Source: CAYNHT01 sp964397485 (GTDB taxonomy: Bacteria; Bacillota_I; Bacilli_A; RF39; UBA660). From it: a stretch of 64,000 nucleotides of DNA. Both the position numbers and the translations under genes were made by a program. Under the pieces are notes generated by a model. The model was given only the letters and a program-made list of their open reading frames with translations. It was not told the origin of the DNA and ran no database searches. This document shows positions 26,225-35,105 of this stretch, in pieces (position 1 is the stretch's first letter; each line of letters starts with the position of its first letter). The DNA is taken from positions 62,001-126,000 of the forward strand of contig CAYNHT010000002.1 of assembly GCA_964397485.1 (NCBI GenBank), read 5' to 3'.

Positions 26225-27841
26225 CTATATATCTAAATTATCAAATTTCACTATTCTATTATTATTAACTGTTATCTTAACACTATCCCCAACTTTAGTA
26301 ACATTCAATTCTTTACTAATAGTTGATGAAGCATAATATAATTTTTTATCTTCCTTAATGATTATATAGTAATTAGTTTCTCCACCGCTTATGTCAAAAC
26401 CAATTCTTTCGATTGTTCCTTCTATTTCTATATTATTTGTGTCATTAGGAACAGATTCTTTATCAAGAGCCTTTAAATATGAGTTTAAAGCACTATTTAT
26501 CGTTTCACCATTACCTACAATTGAAAAATCTGTAATATTCACAAATGCATATTGTTTTATTAATCCACTACTATCTTTCAAAGTTATAAAGAATGTCGGC
26601 TCATCGTATACATTTATCGTCACTGGAAAAGTAGCTTTGTATCCAAAATTTTCAACTTTTCCTTGGGCTGACCTCATAGCAGAATATTCTGTTGCTCCTG
26701 TCATTTTGTAAAATGTTGTCTCCTTTGTCTTCGTATTTATAAAGACAAATCCAACAGTTGATTCATCAGCGCCACTACTAGTTAAGCCTGTATAGTGATA
26801 TAAATTATTTTCATTATATACTCTTCTTGAACCATTTGTAGTACGTACAATATCTTTTTCACCAAAAATAGTATTTAAATAACCATTTACATAATATCCC
26901 CAGTCATCTATTTGTTTTAAAACAATTTCCTTTGGATATATTGTATCTATCCATTCTGGAGCATCAGATGGTTTGTACTCTTTTACCTCACCTGTTTGCG
27001 CGTCTACCACCACCACACTTAAAATATCATCTCCACCATTGATACCAATCGTTTTATGAGTTTTATTTATTATAAAATATGGTCTTCCTTCATCATCTAA
27101 TTCAAATGTTGTTTTCACTAAAGCATTGTCCATGTTGCCATTATAATAAGCATGGCGTTTTAAATTATTATTAAAGTAAGCAGATGATAAATATTTTAAT
27201 TCTATTTTTTTATTGTTAATCTCTGTTACAAGTTCTACCTCACCTGTTATTTTATCAACTTTAACATATCCGGGAGTACTTTTATTATTCATCCATTTGA
27301 AAAATCCATTAAATTCAAGTGGAGCTACCATGTACATTTTCCCTGCAACAACGATGTCACTAAATTCACCTACATGATATTCACTCCCAAGTCCACGCTC
27401 TGAACCTAATTTTTTATCACCTAATTTAGCTGCATAATCTGAATCAACAATTGGTAATTCATTTTTTTCAACAATTGTAAATTCTGTTGTAAAATCTTTT
27501 TCATAAACTTCTCCTATTAATTGTTGATATTGCTTACTAAAAATAAGCGGAGTAGAAGAAAATCCATGTATTAAAAGCACAGTAATTAGTCCACCAATTA
27601 CATAAAAAACTTCTTTTTTAGGAATTTTAGTCTCAACTAATTCAGGACCTACTTTCATGTATTTTTTTTCAATTATGTTTTTATTAAAAGTAATATATAC
27701 TAATCCTATTAAACTTATAAAAATGAAAAATACTTCAGTATATCTCAAATTCAATGGTATTAACAGAAAATAATTTAGGATAGTTAGCGTTAACAATCCC
27801 CCTACAAACAAGCCTATTTTATTTAAAAAATCTTTCTTCAT
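26225..27841 (-). CDS. Membrane protein with large extracytoplasmic domain, function unknown
   Basis: A 538-residue protein. Two membrane helices (about 5-30 and 33-52), a short polar loop and a third at about 80-98 precede a 430-residue ectodomain with many beta-strands and an aromatic-rich core (AGKMYMVAPLEFNGFFKW; FYKMTGATEYSAMRSAQGKV). Two segments resemble PepSY-type beta-alpha units (VDKITGEVELV; VDAQTGEVKEY). No Cys, no lipobox, no catalytic motif seen. ATG at 27841 has GGTGAT before it. asnB follows after 14 bp, suggesting an operon, but no shared function is evident. Confidence 0.8.
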   Translation of the reverse strand: MKKDFLNKIGLFVGGLLTLTILNYFLLIPLNLRYTEVFFIFISLIGLVYITFNKNIIEKKYMKVGPELVETKIPKKEVFYVIGGLITVLLIHGFSSTPLIFSKQYQQLIGEVYEKDFTTEFTIVEKNELPIVDSDYAAKLGDKKLGSERGLGSEYHVGEFSDIVVAGKMYMVAPLEFNGFFKWMNNKSTPGYVKVDKITGEVELVTEINNKKIELKYLSSAYFNNNLKRHAYYNGNMDNALVKTTFELDDEGRPYFIINKTHKTIGINGGDDILSVVVVDAQTGEVKEYKPSDAPEWIDTIYPKEIVLKQIDDWGYYVNGYLNTIFGEKDIVRTTNGSRRVYNENNLYHYTGLTSSGADESTVGFVFINTKTKETTFYKMTGATEYSAMRSAQGKVENFGYKATFPVTINVYDEPTFFITLKDSSGLIKQYAFVNITDFSIVGNGETINSALNSYLKALDKESVPNDTNNIEIEGTIERIGFDISGGETNYYIIIKEDKKLYYASSTISKELNVTKVGDSVKITVNNNRIVKFDNLDI

Positions 27842-27911
27842 TATCATCACCTTGTTTAATTATATCAATTTTTTCGACATTTAGTCAATGAAGATAAGCA
27901 AACAAACAAAA

Positions 27912-27935
27912 AAGAAGAAAATTAATTTTCTTCTT
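27912..27935 (-). terminator. Terminator of rpmE
   Basis: Palindrome AAGAAGAAAATT/AATTTTCTTCTT (27912-27935) overlaps the rpmE stop and is followed on the minus strand by a T-rich run. Confidence 0.75.
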
Positions 27936-28134
27936 GAGTAAGTCCGTATTTACGATTAAATTTCTCAACACGACCTGTTTTTGTTGCTTTTCCTTGTACT
28001 CCTGTAAAGAAAGGGTGACATTTGTCACATACTTCTAAGTGTAATTCTTCTTTGTTTGATTCCACTTCGAAAGTATTTCCACAAGCACATGATACCTTTG
28101 TTGTAATATATGTTGGATGTATTCCTTTTTTCAT
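27922..28134 (-). CDS. rpmE: 50S ribosomal protein L31, zinc-binding type
   Basis: A 70-residue protein bridging the two ribosomal subunits. It keeps the zinc-ribbon cysteines (CAC and CDKC) of the C+ form, with the usual KGIHPTY start and CHPFFTGVQG. ATG at 28134 is chosen for the AAGGAGAG ribosome site; the upstream in-frame ATG lacks one and would add seven atypical residues. It is transcribed alone. Confidence 0.96.
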   Translation of the reverse strand: MKKGIHPTYITTKVSCACGNTFEVESNKEELHLEVCDKCHPFFTGVQGKATKTGRVEKFNRKYGLTQEEN

Positions 28135-28225
28135 AAATTTCTCTCCTTCCGCCATGACTAATTAAGTCATAGTAATTTAATGCTTCTATATTATAGCAAC
28201 TTTTTTATAACTAATCAATATTTTT

Positions 28226-28960
28226 TTATTTTTTAAGTAAAGTTTGTTCTATTTTTTCTATGATTTCGGTAGATATTACTTCATACCCCATTTTTGAAGG
28301 ATGTATATCTAATGGATTCGGTAGATATTTTGTATTGTTTTCAATTATTTTATCAATTTCTATAAAATTAATATTATAGTTATTACACAGTGTTTTTAAT
28401 TTATTATTAGTATACCTTATATAATTAATTACATCCTCATTACTTAAATATAATGTAGGTACATAATAACCTAACACCATTATATCTTCCTTACAATATT
28501 CTTTTATTAACTTAAATAATTCATCCATATCTAGCATCATCTCATCTATATATTCATACATATTTTCTTTGTCCGTGTTATTAATTCCAATTGTGTATAG
28601 AAGATCGTTCAATCCAATTGACAACGTTACTAAATCAGCTTTTACTAAAGCATTTTTTATTGTTTGAGGTTTATCATCAATTATTATTTTCTTATTATCC
28701 TCAATATCGCGGGATAAATCTGATATTCTATATCCTTTTTCACTGAATTGATTTATGTGTTTCTCAAACACATTCTTTTTAATTAAATAATCTCTTACAT
28801 AATCAGTGTATCCATAATCACTGTTTCCATAAGGGGTTTGCCCCATAGCAAGTGAATCTCCCAGTGATAGGTAATATACTTTTTTATCAAGGGTAGTTAA
28901 ATATATCAAAAAGACAAGCAAGGCAATAATACTAATGATCAATATCGTTTTTATTCGCAT
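28226..28960 (-). CDS. Membrane-anchored SGNH/GDSL hydrolase
   Basis: A 244-residue protein with an N-terminal signal anchor (about 4-24) and an extracytoplasmic SGNH esterase domain. Block I is LSLGDSLAMG with the catalytic Ser, block III is SIGLNDLL, and block V is DIHPSKMGY with the catalytic Asp/His. Family members deacylate lipids or carbohydrates. AAGGAG precedes the ATG. It lies 43 bp upstream of murA's far end on the same strand, but a terminator separates it from murA transcripts. Confidence 0.9.
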   Translation of the reverse strand: MRIKTILIISIIALLVFLIYLTTLDKKVYYLSLGDSLAMGQTPYGNSDYGYTDYVRDYLIKKNVFEKHINQFSEKGYRISDLSRDIEDNKKIIIDDKPQTIKNALVKADLVTLSIGLNDLLYTIGINNTDKENMYEYIDEMMLDMDELFKLIKEYCKEDIMVLGYYVPTLYLSNEDVINYIRYTNNKLKTLCNNYNINFIEIDKIIENNTKYLPNPLDIHPSKMGYEVISTEIIEKIEQTLLKK

Positions 28961-28980
28961 TATTTTAACTCCTTCTAAAA

Positions 28981-29001
28981 AAATAGAGTTTAACTCTATT
29001 T
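28981..29001 (-). terminator. Terminator of murA
   Basis: Stem AAATAGAGTT/AACTCTATTT (28981-28990 with 28992-29001), followed on the minus strand by T residues, 2 bp after the murA stop. Confidence 0.8.
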
Positions 29002-29003
29002 AA

Positions 29004-30260
29004 TTATATTTCTTCTATATTTATTTTAGCACCAACGGCTTGTAATTTCTCAATGATATTTTCATATCCTCTTAAAACATGTTCAACTTCCGTTACGGTC
29101 GTTATACCTTCTGCTTGAAGGCCTGCTAATACCATACATGCTCCTGCGCGTAAATCAGTTGCCTCAACTTCACATCCTTTTAATACAGTAGGCCCATTTA
29201 CTGCTATTTTTCGATCATCAATCATTGTTATTTTAGCACCCATTTTGTTTAAATAATCTATATTCTTAAATCTATTTTCATAAATTGTTTCCTCCAAAGT
29301 AGATACTCCGTTACACATTACTAGTAAACTAGTAAGAGGTTGCTGTAAATCTGTAGGGAACCCAGGATATCCTAATGTTTTGACATTAATTGGTTTTATA
29401 TTAGGAGTTCTTGATATATATAAAGAATCCTTCTCTAATGTCATGTTAACTCCCATTTCCTTTAACTTTAATAATAAATTTTCTATATGTTCAGGAATAA
29501 TATTTTCTATTTTTAAATTATCACCCATTAATGCTCCTGCAATTATATATGTACCTGCTTCAATTCGATCAGGTATTACTTCTGCAAAACAACTACCTAA
29601 TTTATCAACACCAGTAATTTTTATTTCGCTTGTTCCAGCCCCTGTAATCTTTGCACCCATATTATTTAAGAAAATAGCTACGTTAACAATTTCCGGTTCC
29701 TTAGCTGCATTTTCAATAATTGTTTCTCCTTCAGCTTTTACCGCAACTAAAATTGTATTTATTGTTGCTCCAACACTTGGCATGTCTAGATAAACATGGC
29801 CTCCTTTTAATTTATCAGCAAATACTGTATATTTATTGCCTTCCTCTATTACAGTAGCACCTAATGCTTTAAACCCTTTAAGAGTTTGATCTATTGGTCT
29901 TGCCCCAATTGCACATCCTCCAGGAAAATACATCGTTACTTTTTTATATTTACCTAATAAGGCAGACATAAAATAGTACGATGCTCTTAATTTACTTGAT
30001 ATATTTTCTGGAATTTCCTTGTTTTCAATACAACTAGCATCTATTTCCATTGTTTCACCATTTCTTGAAACTTTAGCTCCTAAAAATTTAAGAATTTCAT
30101 TTAGTGCTTCAATATCAGATATATTTGGAATATTATCAATCACTACTTTCTCATCAGATAAAAGGGAAGCAGGGACTAGTGCAACAGCACTATTTTTGGC
30201 TCCGCTTATTTTTATGGTACCACTTAATGTATAACCGCCCTCGATTTTAATTTTTTTCAT
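29004..30260 (-). CDS. murA: UDP-N-acetylglucosamine 1-carboxyvinyltransferase MurA
   Basis: A 418-residue cytosolic enzyme for the first committed step of peptidoglycan synthesis (enolpyruvyl transfer to UDP-GlcNAc). The catalytic Lys/Asn pair is in SGAKNSAVALVPA (about 20). The active-site Cys is in GGCAIGARPIDQT (about 115), so the enzyme should be fosfomycin-sensitive. Its neighbour fba matches the murA2(murZ)-fba arrangement of Bacilli, so it may be the second of two paralogues. Only one copy is in this window. Confidence 0.96.
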   Translation of the reverse strand: MKKIKIEGGYTLSGTIKISGAKNSAVALVPASLLSDEKVVIDNIPNISDIEALNEILKFLGAKVSRNGETMEIDASCIENKEIPENISSKLRASYYFMSALLGKYKKVTMYFPGGCAIGARPIDQTLKGFKALGATVIEEGNKYTVFADKLKGGHVYLDMPSVGATINTILVAVKAEGETIIENAAKEPEIVNVAIFLNNMGAKITGAGTSEIKITGVDKLGSCFAEVIPDRIEAGTYIIAGALMGDNLKIENIIPEHIENLLLKLKEMGVNMTLEKDSLYISRTPNIKPINVKTLGYPGFPTDLQQPLTSLLVMCNGVSTLEETIYENRFKNIDYLNKMGAKITMIDDRKIAVNGPTVLKGCEVEATDLRAGACMVLAGLQAEGITTVTEVEHVLRGYENIIEKLQAVGAKINIEEI

Positions 30261-30318
30261 GAGTTACCTCCACTTACTACTCCATTATATTAATATGTCT
30301 TTTTCTTAGTTTTGTGTT

Positions 30319-31170
30319 TTATGCTTTATCATTACTTCCTAGTAATTTAATTTTCTCTTTTACAGCTTTCTTTATTGCCGTCTCACCAGCTTTTATAATT
30401 TTTCTAGGATCATATATTTCTTTATTTTCATTTAAAAATCCTCTTACCGCATTAGTCCAGACTATTTGTAATTCCGTGTTTATATTTATCTTACAAATCC
30501 CACACTCTATAGCCTTTTTTATTTGGTAATCTGGAATTCCTGTGCCACCATGTAAAACTAATGGAAGATTAACCTCATTTTTAATTTCTTCCATTCTAGA
30601 GAAATTTAGATTCGGTTCACCTTTGTATAAACCATGCACACTTCCTAATGCAGGGGCAAGAAAGTCAATTTTAGTTTCAGCAACAAAATCAATACATTTA
30701 TCAACTTCTGCATATAAAATTTCCATTGCTATCCCATCTTCTTCTCCACCTATGTGGCCTATCTCCGCCTCTACTGTTACATCATATTCTTTTGCATATT
30801 TAACAACATCGTTTGTTATTTGGATGTTCTTTTCAAAGTTTTCTCTAGATGCATCAATCATAACTGATGTAAATCCAGAATCAATTGCTTTAACACAATT
30901 ATCATAACTACTTCCGTGATCTAAATGTAGGCAAACAGGAACAGTTATATTTAATTCTTCAACCAAAGATTTTACTATATTAGCAACCGTTTTGTATCCT
31001 CCCATATATTTAGTAGCACCCTCACTTACTCCTAATATGACAGGACTATTATTATCTTGGCATTCTTCTAATATAAATCTTGTCCATTCTAAATTATTAA
31101 TATTAAATTGACAAACAGCATATTGCTCTTTCATAGCTTTATCTAACATCAATTTTGCATTTACTATCAT
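30319..31170 (-). CDS. fba: Class II fructose-bisphosphate aldolase
   Basis: A 283-residue zinc-dependent aldolase of glycolysis. CLHLDHGSS carries the zinc-site histidine and catalytic Asp, VEAEIGHIGGEEDG and LHGGTGIPD are family motifs. ATG at 31170 is chosen for GTAGGAGGAAT upstream; the in-frame extension to 31218 runs through the ribosome site. It is 58 bp upstream of murA on the same strand and may form an operon with it. Confidence 0.95.
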   Translation of the reverse strand: MIVNAKLMLDKAMKEQYAVCQFNINNLEWTRFILEECQDNNSPVILGVSEGATKYMGGYKTVANIVKSLVEELNITVPVCLHLDHGSSYDNCVKAIDSGFTSVMIDASRENFEKNIQITNDVVKYAKEYDVTVEAEIGHIGGEEDGIAMEILYAEVDKCIDFVAETKIDFLAPALGSVHGLYKGEPNLNFSRMEEIKNEVNLPLVLHGGTGIPDYQIKKAIECGICKININTELQIVWTNAVRGFLNENKEIYDPRKIIKAGETAIKKAVKEKIKLLGSNDKA

Positions 31171-31220
31171 TTTTATTCCTCCTACATTAATGATAATATT
31201 ATTTTTATTACTTGTCAAAT

Positions 31221-31242
31221 AAAAAAAGGGATTTCTCCCTTT
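31221..31242 (-). terminator. Terminator of mntP
   Basis: Stem AAAGGGA/TCCCTTT (31225-31231 with 31236-31242), 4-nt loop, followed on the minus strand by a T run (31221-31227). Confidence 0.85.
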
Positions 31243-31267
31243 AGTTTACATGTTATTTTTGTCATTT

Positions 31268-31804
31268 TTATACTATTGTTATATATAAAATTCCTATAAC
31301 AATTAATATACCTCCCCCTATTACAGTTGATAGAAATCCTATTTTTTCATTGATTTTTTTTCCTATATTTAATCCCATATATGTGAAAAGAAAACTAGTT
31401 ATAAAAAATATAGAAGCGCTAATCAAATAATTACTACTTATTGCATTAAATCCTGCACCTACTGAAAAACTATCTATACTTACAGTAAATGCAAATAAAA
31501 TTAAGCCTTTTAAATCTAGCAATAATAGTTCCTCTTTCTTCTTAAATGAAGATATTATCATCTCTAGACCAATAAATCCAAAGATAACAGCTAGAACTAT
31601 ATGAGAAGGCATGTGAAGCCCATCTATTATAAATTCTCCTGCTAAAAAACCTAATAAAGGCATTATAAAATGGAATATACCAACCATTATGGATAATTGT
31701 TTTATTTTTCGCGGTTTTAAATTCAATGTCCCATAAACTAAGGATAAAGAAAAAGCATCCATACTAATACTCACTGCTATTATTAAAGTAGTAATTAAAA
31801 TCAT
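31268..31804 (-). CDS. mntP: Manganese efflux pump MntP
   Basis: A 178-residue polytopic inner-membrane protein with six helices in two halves. Each half has the conserved acidic segment: SISMDAFSLSLVYG (about 12-25) and VSIDSFSVGAG (about 108-118). The family exports Mn2+. In Bacillus mntP (ywlD) also sits close to spoIIR. No full yybP-ykoY manganese riboswitch fits in the 45-nt gap upstream, but a hairpin covers the ribosome site (31812-31837). Confidence 0.93.
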   Translation of the reverse strand: MILITTLIIAVSISMDAFSLSLVYGTLNLKPRKIKQLSIMVGIFHFIMPLLGFLAGEFIIDGLHMPSHIVLAVIFGFIGLEMIISSFKKKEELLLLDLKGLILFAFTVSIDSFSVGAGFNAISSNYLISASIFFITSFLFTYMGLNIGKKINEKIGFLSTVIGGGILIVIGILYITIV

Positions 31805-31811
31805 AAAAAAC

Positions 31812-31837
31812 CTCCTTATAAATAATACTTTAAGGAG
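31812..31837 (-). promoter_or_regulatory. Hairpin sequestering the mntP ribosome site
   Basis: On the minus strand CTCCTTA (31831-31837) pairs with TAAGGAG (31812-31818), which is the mntP ribosome site, and a T6 run follows before the ATG. It could be a terminator for spoIIR transcripts, a translation switch, or both. Confidence 0.45.
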
Positions 31838-31849
31838 ATTTGAATTATA

Positions 31850-32374
31850 CTATAAATATTTTTGAATTAATTCTTTTATAAATGATTTATATTCGACTTC
31901 ATCAGATTCTTCTGCTTCCAATAAACACAATGGTGGGAATAATACACACCACCAATTGTCACCCTTTCCTTCCCCTAAGGTCACCAATACTGATTCGTAA
32001 TACCCTTCTTCATAAACAACACCTTTGTATTCTTTTGCCGGAAAATAATTATATGAAAAATTTAATTTATACCCTAAATTATAATTTTCTTCTTTTAATA
32101 AAGTATCAATTTGCTGATCAATATTAGAAATATTGTTATTTATAACGTTTCTTGCTTCACTAATCCCTTTTGTATCTTTTAGCAACAAATACATGCTGGT
32201 TTGAAGTTCATTTTTAACTTTATTTTTTATTTGTTGGTCATATAATGAATTACTGTTAGGAACAACTCGCATTCTAATTGCTGAATCAGGTATTATCTTT
32301 TTCACAGCTAATACATCACTTAATATCACAAAAACAATTAAGAAAAAAATGGTAAAATATATACTCTTTTTCAT
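31850..32374 (-). CDS. spoIIR: Stage II sporulation protein R (SpoIIR)
   Basis: A 174-residue protein with an N-terminal signal segment (about 4-24). Family motifs are IPDSAIRMRVVPNSNS, DQQIKNKVK, and the C-terminal GDNWWCVLFPPLCLLE. In Bacillus SpoIIR is made in the forespore under sigma-F, crosses into the intermembrane space and triggers SpoIIGA to process pro-sigma-E. The copy is shorter than the Bacillus one but holds the core. AGGAGG precedes the ATG inside a hairpin loop. Confidence 0.94.
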   Translation of the reverse strand: MKKSIYFTIFFLIVFVILSDVLAVKKIIPDSAIRMRVVPNSNSLYDQQIKNKVKNELQTSMYLLLKDTKGISEARNVINNNISNIDQQIDTLLKEENYNLGYKLNFSYNYFPAKEYKGVVYEEGYYESVLVTLGEGKGDNWWCVLFPPLCLLEAEESDEVEYKSFIKELIQKYL

Positions 32375-32377
32375 AAA

Positions 32378-32411
32378 AATATCGTCCTCCTATTAAATAG
32401 TGAACGATATT
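32378..32411 (-). promoter_or_regulatory. Hairpin between rlmH and spoIIR
   Basis: AATATCGT (32404-32411 read on minus) pairs with ACGATATT (32378-32385), leaving the spoIIR ribosome site AGGAGG in the loop and a T run before the ATG. It may be the rlmH terminator. Confidence 0.45.
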
Positions 32412-32426
32412 AGTTTGTTTTATACA

Positions 32427-32882
32427 TTATTTATGATAAGATTCATTTTTTAATATTTTATACGCTCTATAGATTTGCTCAAGCAATATAACCCTAAATA
32501 GTTGATGAGGAAATGTCATTTTGGAAAAAGATAATCTATAATTGCTTTTTTCCTTAATTTCTTGATCTATTCCGTGTGATCCTCCTATAATAAAACAAAT
32601 ATTTGGATTACTAATAAGGATTTTATCTAATTTTTCAGAAAATTCAGTCGAGGTTAATTGGTCTGCTGTTATGTCCATCGTTATTATAAAGTCCTTTTCA
32701 GATATATGTTTCGTTATTTCTTCTTTTTCTTTTAAAAGGGATATTGATGGATTATTAACATCTACATCATTAACTTCTATTATTTCTATTTTTGTATATC
32801 TTGACAATCGTTTTGTATACTCAAAAATTGCTTCTTTTAAATACTTTTCTTTTATTTTACCAACACATATCAATTTAATCAT
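32427..32882 (-). CDS. rlmH: 23S rRNA pseudouridine1915 N3-methyltransferase RlmH
   Basis: A 151-residue SPOUT methyltransferase acting on assembled 70S ribosomes. FIIGGSHGIDQE forms the SAM-binding knot and FRVILLEQIYRAYKILKNESYHK is the family C-terminus. Its ATG overlaps the walJ stop by 4 bp, so walJ and rlmH are coupled; both are also neighbours in Bacillus. Confidence 0.95.
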   Translation of the reverse strand: MIKLICVGKIKEKYLKEAIFEYTKRLSRYTKIEIIEVNDVDVNNPSISLLKEKEEITKHISEKDFIITMDITADQLTSTEFSEKLDKILISNPNICFIIGGSHGIDQEIKEKSNYRLSFSKMTFPHQLFRVILLEQIYRAYKILKNESYHK

Positions 32883-33643
32883 ATTTCAATCAACTCAGTT
32901 CTCTCGTTTTGATCTGCCACTACAATTTTGTCTACTTTTTTATTTATCTTTTTTAAACTTTCCTCAAGAACTGCCCTCGCAATATCAGACGAGTTATTAT
33001 CCTCACTAAGATGTGCCAGTACAATACAAGAGGTATTAGCACCAATAAATTTAGATAAATAATATGCCGAATCCTTGTTTGACAAATGTCCTTTATCTCC
33101 TAAAATACGATGTTTTAAATAATGTGGTCTATTTCCATTCATAAGTAATTCTATATCATGATTACTTTCCATAACATATAACGTTTTATTCTTTAATTTT
33201 TCATGATTTTTAATATTTATATATCCTGTATCAGTTATATAAGCGATTGTTTTGTTGTTGCAATCAAATATATATCCATTTGAATCATTTGTATCATGTG
33301 AGGTTTTTATGACTGTAATATCTATATCGTTAATGACTAAATCATTTTTTATATACTCATAGTTTTTCAATATATGGGTTTTTTTTATTTCTTCATTCAT
33401 TTTCTCGGATAAATATATTTTAGGATTATACTTTTTACAAAAAATCTTTAATCCACTTATATGATCCATATGAGTATGGGTAATAAATACACTATCTATT
33501 TCTTTGGGATTTACCCCTATCTCTAGCAATTTTTTTTCAACAGCTAACGAACTAATTCCTATGTCAATCAAAATTTTATTAGTACTAGTTTCTAAATAGG
33601 TGCAATTACCTTTACTACCGCTTGCTAAAACACATATTTTCAT
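32879..33643 (-). CDS. walJ: Metallo-beta-lactamase fold hydrolase WalJ/YycJ
   Basis: A 254-residue cytosolic MBL-fold protein, probably a nuclease-type or phosphodiesterase-type hydrolase. ITHTHMDHISG is the HxHxDH motif (about 56-61), with later ligands in KTSHDTND, ITDTGY and VLAHLSEDNN. It matches YycJ/WalJ, normally the last gene of the walRK operon, but walR, walK, walH and walI are not next to it here. Overlaps of 1-4 bp with both neighbours show a tight M23-walJ-rlmH operon. Confidence 0.92.
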   Translation of the reverse strand: MKICVLASGSKGNCTYLETSTNKILIDIGISSLAVEKKLLEIGVNPKEIDSVFITHTHMDHISGLKIFCKKYNPKIYLSEKMNEEIKKTHILKNYEYIKNDLVINDIDITVIKTSHDTNDSNGYIFDCNNKTIAYITDTGYINIKNHEKLKNKTLYVMESNHDIELLMNGNRPHYLKHRILGDKGHLSNKDSAYYLSKFIGANTSCIVLAHLSEDNNSSDIARAVLEESLKKINKKVDKIVVADQNERTELIEI

Positions 33644-35097
33644 TAATGTTTATTAAATGGATTTATCCTATATCCACCGCTCCATGGTTTTCCTACCCAC
33701 ATTTCGTAATGTAAATGTGGTCCTGTTGAGTCACCAGTACTCCCCATATATCCTATTATTGTACCACGGGCTACTATTTGATCAATTTTTTTAGTTACTA
33801 ATTTTGACATATGCGCGTATAAAGTATAATAACCATTATTGTGATTTATTATTATGTAATAACCATAACTATAATGCCATCCAGCTTCTTCAATCGTTCC
33901 ATGATTAGACGCATATATAGGTGAACCATATCCTGGTCCGGCTATATCAATTGCAGCGTGCAGTTCTCGCTTATAAGTTAATGGATGAATTCTATATCCA
34001 TAATAAGAAGTTATTGTCCAACCACTCGCTGTTGGCCATGACCATACATTTAAACTACCAACACTTGGTGCATATTTATCACCACGTACAACTATTTGGT
34101 TTATTGTCGGCTTCAATTCTTCTTTGCTAACTGGGTCTATATATACAATAGTACCATTAACAACTTTTATTCTTTGAGCTATTCTTTCTAAACCATCTTC
34201 ACCTTGTTGAGTAATTTCATCATCACCTTTTAGTCGATTAGGATCATATCTTTCTTCGATTTTATACTTACTTACAACATCTTGAACCGCATATTCTTCA
34301 ACTACTATACTAACTTGCGGATCAGTTATTCCTATTACTACTTCCTGTCCTGGAAATAGTAAATTACTTTTATTAGTAAACTGGGGATTAGAAATCAAAA
34401 ATTCTTCAACACTTATTTGATTATTAAAAGCTACTGCATCTATTGTATCCCCAATATTTACTGTGTATGTCTTTTGATTATCTGTCGTTCCAAAAACAAG
34501 AAATTTTGTTAACTCATTGGAATCTGTATATATTTTTTCATTTACCGGTATATTTATTTCTTTTATTGTCTTGTTATCTTCTACATAAACATTTTCAATT
34601 ATTGTTCCTGTTCCTTGAATAGAACCTTGACTATTGTTACTATAAAGATTATAGACTTGCTCTCCAACGAAAGTCTTTATTGTATTTTCTAAAGCTTCTT
34701 TAAAAATTACTTCTTTAGTAGCATATACTTTACTGGTTTTAACGTCATTTTTAATTGTAAGTTGATATCCTCTTATTGTAAAAGGCTGTTCCTTTTCAAT
34801 CATTTCATATATTTCTCGAACTGTATTTAACCGATCATGGTACGTTACAATCCTTTTTACTTCCAGCCCATTTGGAGCATAAATTCTATCAACATCATAT
34901 TTCCTCTTTATGTTTTCGCCACGTTTATTTATATAGTCTTCTAATTCTTTCTTGGACTTAATTACTCCTAAAACTTTATCATCAAGATATACCTGATAAT
35001 AATTATTCGGATGAGTCTCTTTTTTGTAATTAAAACCTAACAAGAATATACAGACACTTAATATAATAATAATAATTATCCAGGTTACCCTTTTCAT
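33643..35097 (-). CDS. Cell-wall M23 endopeptidase with LysM and G5 domains
   Basis: A 484-residue membrane-anchored peptidoglycan hydrolase. It has an N-terminal membrane helix (about 3-22), a 180-residue region related to YabE-type N-termini, a LysM (about 215-260, TYTVNIGDTIDAV), a G5 domain (about 265-345) and an M23 peptidase at the end with both zinc motifs intact (ELHAAIDIAG; GPHLHYEM). It should cut wall cross-bridges outside the cell. It occupies the place of walRK between dnaB and walJ. It is 8 bp downstream of dnaB and its stop touches the walJ start. Confidence 0.93.
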   Translation of the reverse strand: MKRVTWIIIIIILSVCIFLLGFNYKKETHPNNYYQVYLDDKVLGVIKSKKELEDYINKRGENIKRKYDVDRIYAPNGLEVKRIVTYHDRLNTVREIYEMIEKEQPFTIRGYQLTIKNDVKTSKVYATKEVIFKEALENTIKTFVGEQVYNLYSNNSQGSIQGTGTIIENVYVEDNKTIKEINIPVNEKIYTDSNELTKFLVFGTTDNQKTYTVNIGDTIDAVAFNNQISVEEFLISNPQFTNKSNLLFPGQEVVIGITDPQVSIVVEEYAVQDVVSKYKIEERYDPNRLKGDDEITQQGEDGLERIAQRIKVVNGTIVYIDPVSKEELKPTINQIVVRGDKYAPSVGSLNVWSWPTASGWTITSYYGYRIHPLTYKRELHAAIDIAGPGYGSPIYASNHGTIEEAGWHYSYGYYIIINHNNGYYTLYAHMSKLVTKKIDQIVARGTIIGYMGSTGDSTGPHLHYEMWVGKPWSGGYRINPFNKH

Positions 35098-35105
35098 TTA
35101 ATCAC

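Noticed and set aside
31805..31849. yybP-ykoY manganese riboswitch before mntP
   Set aside because: Only 45 nt are available; the conserved riboswitch core does not fit.
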